Shown here: piece by piece, positions 60,407 to 64,000 of the stretch
Numbering within the stretch: the stretch's first letter is position 1
How the letters are laid out: every line of letters starts with the position of its first letter
From: Bacillus sp. SD088
GTDB taxonomy: Bacteria; Bacillota; Bacilli; Bacillales; Bacillaceae_C
DNA: 64,000 nucleotides
Assembly: GCF_017355205.1 (NCBI RefSeq)
Contig: NZ_JADIJK010000014.1
Location: forward strand, 62,001-126,000
Direction: 5' to 3'
Notes under the pieces: generated by a model
The model's input: only the letters and a program-made list of their open reading frames with translations
What the model was told of the DNA's origin: nothing
Database searches by the model: none
Program-made: the position numbers and the translations under genes

Positions 60407-63046
60407 TTACATTGCTTTTAATTCTGCGATTCTTTTTTCTACTGTTTGTTTTTTCTCTAGGTAATCTTTTTCTTTTGCTCTTTCTTCGTTGACTACAGCT
60501 TCTGGAGCTTTTGCAACAAATCTTTCATTCGCTAGCTTTTTTTGTACCCGTTCTACTTCTTTGTTCCATTTATCCCATTCTTTTTGCAAACGAGCAAGCT
60601 CTTCTTCGATGTTGATGAGACCCGCTAATGGTAAAAATAATTCTACTCCTGTCACCACAGCTGACATTGCTTTTTCTGGCATCTCTATAGTTGTGCCTAT
60701 TTCTAGATTTTGTGGATTACAGAACTTTTCGATGTATTGTTTATTCGCTGCTAAAGCTTTTAAAACCTTCCCGTCTTTTGCTTTTAACATAAGATTGATT
60801 TGTTTACTCATCGGTGTATTGACTTCTGCTCTGATATTACGAACCGAACGAATAATGTCCATCAGTAATTTCATTTCACTTACTGCTTCTTGATCCATAT
60901 ATCGTTCATCAGCTTTAGGCCATTCACTGGCTGTGATCGACATGCCACTATGAGGTAGATGTTGCCATATTTCCTCTGTAATAAAAGGCATAATTGGATG
61001 AAGAAGGCGTAGTGTCTGATCCAAAACATGTGCTAGAACTGAGCGGGTCATTCTTTTCGCCGCTTCATCTTCACCATATAAAGGTAGTTTTGCCATCTCA
61101 ATATACCAGTCACAGAAATCATCCCAAATGAAGTTGTATAAGGCTCTACCAACTTCCCCAAATTCATACTTTTCAGCTAGTTTCGTAACTGCTTCAATGG
61201 TGTCGTTTAAGCGAGTCAATATCCATTTATCCGCTACGGACTGCTCACCATTTAAATCAATTTCTTCATATGTCATTCCATCCATATTCATCAAAGCGAA
61301 TCTGGAGGCATTCCAAATTTTATTGGCAAAATTCCAGATTGATTCAATTTTTTCCATACTGAAACGTAAATCTTGACCTGGTGAGCTGCCTGTTGCTAAA
61401 AAATAGCGAAGTGTGTCTGCACCATATTTGTCAATAATATCCATTGGATCGATCCCATTTCCAAGCGATTTACTCATCTTACGTCCATCTTCAGCACGAA
61501 TTAATCCATGAATTAAAACATCTTTAAAAGGTCGTTGATCTGTAAATTTCTTCGCCTGGAAAATCATTCGCGATACCCAGAAGGAAATTATATCGTATCC
61601 TGTTACTAAGCAATCAGTTGGATAATAATGTTTGAAGTCATCCGCTTCTGTATCAGGCCAGCCCATTGTGGAAAAGGGCCAGAGAGCGGAGCTAAACCAT
61701 GTATCCAATACATCTTGTTCTTGTTCCCAGTTTTCTTCATCTGCCGGTGCCTCATGTCCTACATAAATTTCTCCTGTTTCTTTATGATACCAGGCCGGAA
61801 TTCTATGTCCCCACCACAGCTGACGAGAAATACACCAATCATGAATATTTTCCATCCAGTGCATATAGGTTTTTTCAAAACGCTCAGGGACAAAATGAAC
61901 TTTTTCTTCACTTTGTTGAAGTTCGATCGCCTTTTCAGCTAATGGTTGCATTTTAACAAACCATTGTGTGGATAAATATGGCTCTACAACGGCACCACTA
62001 CGTTCTGAATGACCAACAGAATGAAGATGGTCTTCAATCTCAAATAGTACTCCAGCTGCTTGTAAGTCTTTTACGATTTGTTTACGGCATTCAAAACGAT
62101 CCATGCCTTGATATTTGCCAGCATTCTCATTCATTGTCCCATCTTCATTCATGACGAGTACACGCTCTAAATTATGGCGATTTCCAACTTCAAAGTCATT
62201 CGGATCATGAGCTGGTGTAATTTTAACAGCACCTGAACCAAACTCCATATCAACATAATGGTCAGCTACGATGGGAATTTCCCGCTCTACAATCGGAAGT
62301 TTCACTGTCTTTCCAATTAAATGCTGATAGCGCTCATCGCTTGGATGGACCGCTACAGCTGTATCTCCAAGCATCGTTTCAGGTCTCGTTGTAGCAATCT
62401 CAATAAATCCTGAACCATCTGTAAGTGGATAGTTCATATGGTAAAAGGCTCCTTGAACATCTTTATGAATGACTTCAATATCAGATAAGGCTGTTTTTGT
62501 TGCTGGGTCCCAATTAATAATATATTCGCCTCGGTAGATGAGACCTTCTTTGTACAGCGTGACAAATACTTCATGAACTGCTTTAGATAGCCCCTCATCT
62601 AAAGTAAATCGCTCTTTCGAATAATCAAGGCCCAGCCCCAGTTTCGCCCATTGCTTGCGGATAAAATCGGCATATTCTTCTTTCCACTTCCAAGTTTCTG
62701 CTAAAAACTTCTCTCTTCCGAGATCATATCGGCTTTTTCCCTCTTCACGCAGCTTTTCCTCTACTTTCGCTTGTGTAGCAATCCCAGCATGATCCATTCC
62801 AGGTAACCATAGAACATCATACCCCTGCATTCTTTTCATCCGCGTTAAAATATCTTGTAAAGTTGTATCCCAAGCATGCCCCAAATGAAGTTTTCCCGTA
62901 ACATTCGGGGGAGGAATTACGATCGTGTAAGGTTCCTTATTTACATCATTTAGCGCTTCAAAAAACTTCCCTTCCACCCACCAATCGTATCGTCCTTGTT
63001 CAATTTTCTGTGGTTCATATTTTGTCGACATCGTTATATTTTCCAT
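60407..63046 (-). CDS. valS: Valine-tRNA ligase ValS
   Basis: An 879-residue class Ia synthetase. The HIGH motif is HLGH at 54-57 and KMSKS is at 523-527. The editing domain (about 190-340, [18 protein letters not shown]) removes threonine. A C-terminal coiled coil is present (about 810-879). AAAAGGAG precedes the ATG. It is controlled by a T-box leader with a GTC valine specifier. Confidence 0.97.
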   Translation of the reverse strand: MENITMSTKYEPQKIEQGRYDWWVEGKFFEALNDVNKEPYTIVIPPPNVTGKLHLGHAWDTTLQDILTRMKRMQGYDVLWLPGMDHAGIATQAKVEEKLREEGKSRYDLGREKFLAETWKWKEEYADFIRKQWAKLGLGLDYSKERFTLDEGLSKAVHEVFVTLYKEGLIYRGEYIINWDPATKTALSDIEVIHKDVQGAFYHMNYPLTDGSGFIEIATTRPETMLGDTAVAVHPSDERYQHLIGKTVKLPIVEREIPIVADHYVDMEFGSGAVKITPAHDPNDFEVGNRHNLERVLVMNEDGTMNENAGKYQGMDRFECRKQIVKDLQAAGVLFEIEDHLHSVGHSERSGAVVEPYLSTQWFVKMQPLAEKAIELQQSEEKVHFVPERFEKTYMHWMENIHDWCISRQLWWGHRIPAWYHKETGEIYVGHEAPADEENWEQEQDVLDTWFSSALWPFSTMGWPDTEADDFKHYYPTDCLVTGYDIISFWVSRMIFQAKKFTDQRPFKDVLIHGLIRAEDGRKMSKSLGNGIDPMDIIDKYGADTLRYFLATGSSPGQDLRFSMEKIESIWNFANKIWNASRFALMNMDGMTYEEIDLNGEQSVADKWILTRLNDTIEAVTKLAEKYEFGEVGRALYNFIWDDFCDWYIEMAKLPLYGEDEAAKRMTRSVLAHVLDQTLRLLHPIMPFITEEIWQHLPHSGMSITASEWPKADERYMDQEAVSEMKLLMDIIRSVRNIRAEVNTPMSKQINLMLKAKDGKVLKALAANKQYIEKFCNPQNLEIGTTIEMPEKAMSAVVTGVELFLPLAGLINIEEELARLQKEWDKWNKEVERVQKKLANERFVAKAPEAVVNEERAKEKDYLEKKQTVEKRIAELKAM

Positions 63047-63099
63047 TTAAATTCTCCTTTTTACTATTCGCTAAGACTGCTGACATCCTTTTTTAAATA

Positions 63100-63135
63100 C
63101 AAAAAGCCCCCTTCGTCAAAAGGACGAAGAGAGCA
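63100..63135 (-). terminator. Regulated terminator of the valS T-box
   Basis: GCTCTCTTCGTC pairs with GACGAAGGGGGC around TTTT-like loop bases, followed by T residues on the minus strand. Confidence 0.88.
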
Positions 63136-63234
63136 GATTCGCGGTACCACCTTTTTGCTTAAGCCCACATTACACTAAAGGCCTAGCACTTCATAAATTA
63201 ACGACAATTTTGCCGGCTTTCACTATTAGGGAGA

Positions 63235-63330
63235 TCCAAAAAGTCGGATACGAAATTTTCGTGTTTTGTTTTCCTTAACTCGAGACAGCACACCGTTAAT
63301 TTCTTTGTCTTGTATCCTTTTATTTGAACA
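63235..63330 (+). repeat. Degenerate B-like element in the valS leader
   Basis: The left end CCAAAAAGTCGGATAC and right end GTATCCTTTTATTTGAACA are inverted repeats, similar to B ends (CAAAAAGTCCGG and GGTCCTTTTTAT with TTTTTGAACA). It is only 96 bases long. Part of it may be native T-box stem II sequence, so the call is less certain than for hisS. Confidence 0.5.
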
Positions 63331-63479
63331 AGCATTACTATCCAATTCATGAAAGCTGCTCAAGGGCGACCTTCCCTTAGGGCTACTTAGAAAATCTCAC
63401 ACCACTGATTTTCCTCTCTGTAAGTAACGATCCAAAGTACTCTTCCCTATCAAAGCATTTATACAATTTGATTTACTCT

Positions 63480-63509
63480 ATAGTAGCGAATAAAGGGGGA
63501 TGATGTCAA
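63480..63509 (-). promoter_or_regulatory. Sigma-A promoter of the valS leader
   Basis: TTGACA (63504-63509) and TACTAT (63480-63485) are 18 bases apart on the minus strand. Transcription would start near 63473. Confidence 0.75.
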
Positions 63510-63674
63510 TCATTTTCCATGTCCATTTACATTTTAGGCTATTTCTAAAAAAATTACTCCTGCAAAGTTAATTTTAATTTACAGACGTTGATGACAATTG
63601 CTGTGACCGCCGCCGACATTAGTACTAAAATAGCATTCTTTTCATGCTTTTTGCACATCACTCTTCCACTTTTA

Positions 63675-64000
63675 TTATTTATTCTCCCTAAGAAACGTTC
63701 CTACCCTCTTCATATATTCATTTTTGGGATACCCATTGTAAAGACCCATAGCCAATCGGACAGGATCACCAAAAAAGAATCGTTCATAATGTGTTTGTCT
63801 TGTTCCAAATGCACTCATGCATAAATCCCAGACTAGCCGAAATAACCTGACACGATCTTCAGCAGTAGAATTGGAGCCTTGTAAATAAGTATCAATATAC
63901 TTACGAATAGGAGATTCAAAACTTTTTTCAGCTGGGAGTAAAATAAGTCCACTTCCACCTAATAATTGCAGAATTTCAACCAAACGAGGATATACCCTTG
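63675..64000 (-). CDS. hpaB: 4-hydroxyphenylacetate 3-hydroxylase-type protein, C-terminal part
   Basis: The gene runs off the right edge; the last 108 or so residues are visible. The frame reads RVYPRLVEILQLLGGSG, SPIRKYIDTYLQG, RLFRLVWDLCMSAFG and HYERFFFGDPVR, the typical C-terminal segment of HpaB-family FADH2-dependent aromatic hydroxylases (related to 4-hydroxybutyryl-CoA dehydratase). The exact substrate cannot be judged from this part. In B. subtilis valS is preceded by spore genes instead, so this gene marks a break in synteny. Confidence 0.82.
   Translation of the reverse strand, partial: RVYPRLVEILQLLGGSGLILLPAEKSFESPIRKYIDTYLQGSNSTAEDRVRLFRLVWDLCMSAFGTRQTHYERFFFGDPVRLAMGLYNGYPKNEYMKRVGTFLRENK

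Larger units (their letters stand above)
63099..63473 (-). ncRNA. T-box leader of valS-folC
   Basis: On the minus strand Stem I has the tip GGAAAATCAGTGGTGTGAGA, then GAAG and the specifier GTC (63368-63370) for valine. The T-box AAAGGTGGTACCGCG lies at 63140-63154, and the terminator stem CTTCGTCCTTTTGACGAAG with a T-run at 63100-63135. Between Stem I and the T-box lies a degenerate B-like inverted repeat (63235-63330). Confidence 0.9.

Noticed and set aside
63588-63824. A 78-residue plus-strand ORF at the right edge
   Set aside because: It runs antisense through the well-supported HpaB reading frame.

Overview
The window is a stretch of a low-GC, endospore-forming Bacillaceae chromosome. 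The evidence is gene content and order. It carries sporulation genes (spoVB, bofC, safA, spo0B, spoIVFA/FB, spoIIB) and competence genes (comC, comN). It has Bacillus-type regulators and leaders (CymR, NiaR, two T-boxes, an L21 leader, 6S RNA). The order closely follows the recD2-to-valS arc of Bacillus subtilis, read mostly on the minus strand. Species cannot be fixed from the sequence alone.

Layout. (1) 1-7.2 kb: yrrD, recD2, a TPR protein, mnmA, a cysteine desulfurase, cymR and a YczE-type membrane protein, covering recombination repair, tRNA thiolation and sulfur control. (2) 7.7-9 kb: rarA on the plus strand. (3) 9-15 kb: an accessory sugar-uptake island made of two LplB/LplC-type permeases, a lipoprotein binding protein and a membrane-anchored AraC-type regulator. 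(4) 15.3-20.7 kb: tcdA, 6S RNA, aspS, hisS with a T-box leader, and a small ORF. (5) 21-31.7 kb: a cell-wall amidase, dtd, relA, apt, recJ, secDF, comN. (6) 31.8-39.4 kb: spoVB, a DUF421 protein, yrzE-like, yajC, tgt, queA, yrzS-like, ruvB, ruvA. (7) 39.4-45.5 kb: bofC, an unknown secreted protein, an IS1182-type remnant, yebC, a CotS-like phosphotransferase, safA, niaR, pheB. (8) 45.5-50.4 kb: obg, spo0B, rpmA, prp, rplU and its leader, spoIVFB, spoIVFA. (9) 50.8-63 kb: minD, minC, mreD, mreC, mreB, radC, maf, spoIIB, comC, folC, valS with a T-box leader. (10) The right edge holds the 3' part of an HpaB-type flavin hydroxylase.

Most genes are ordinary and intact. The unusual layer is between them. 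At least three families of short structured repeats (called A, B and C here) share sequence blocks and are nested in one another. They sit in almost every larger gap and also inside operons: ruvA/ruvB, prp/rpmA, lplB/lplC and mreB/mreC. A clear B-type copy lies inside the hisS T-box leader, between the specifier stem and the antiterminator, and a degenerate look-alike lies inside the valS T-box leader. I did not find a clearly new multi-gene system. The repeat family and its placement in regulatory leaders is the best lead.
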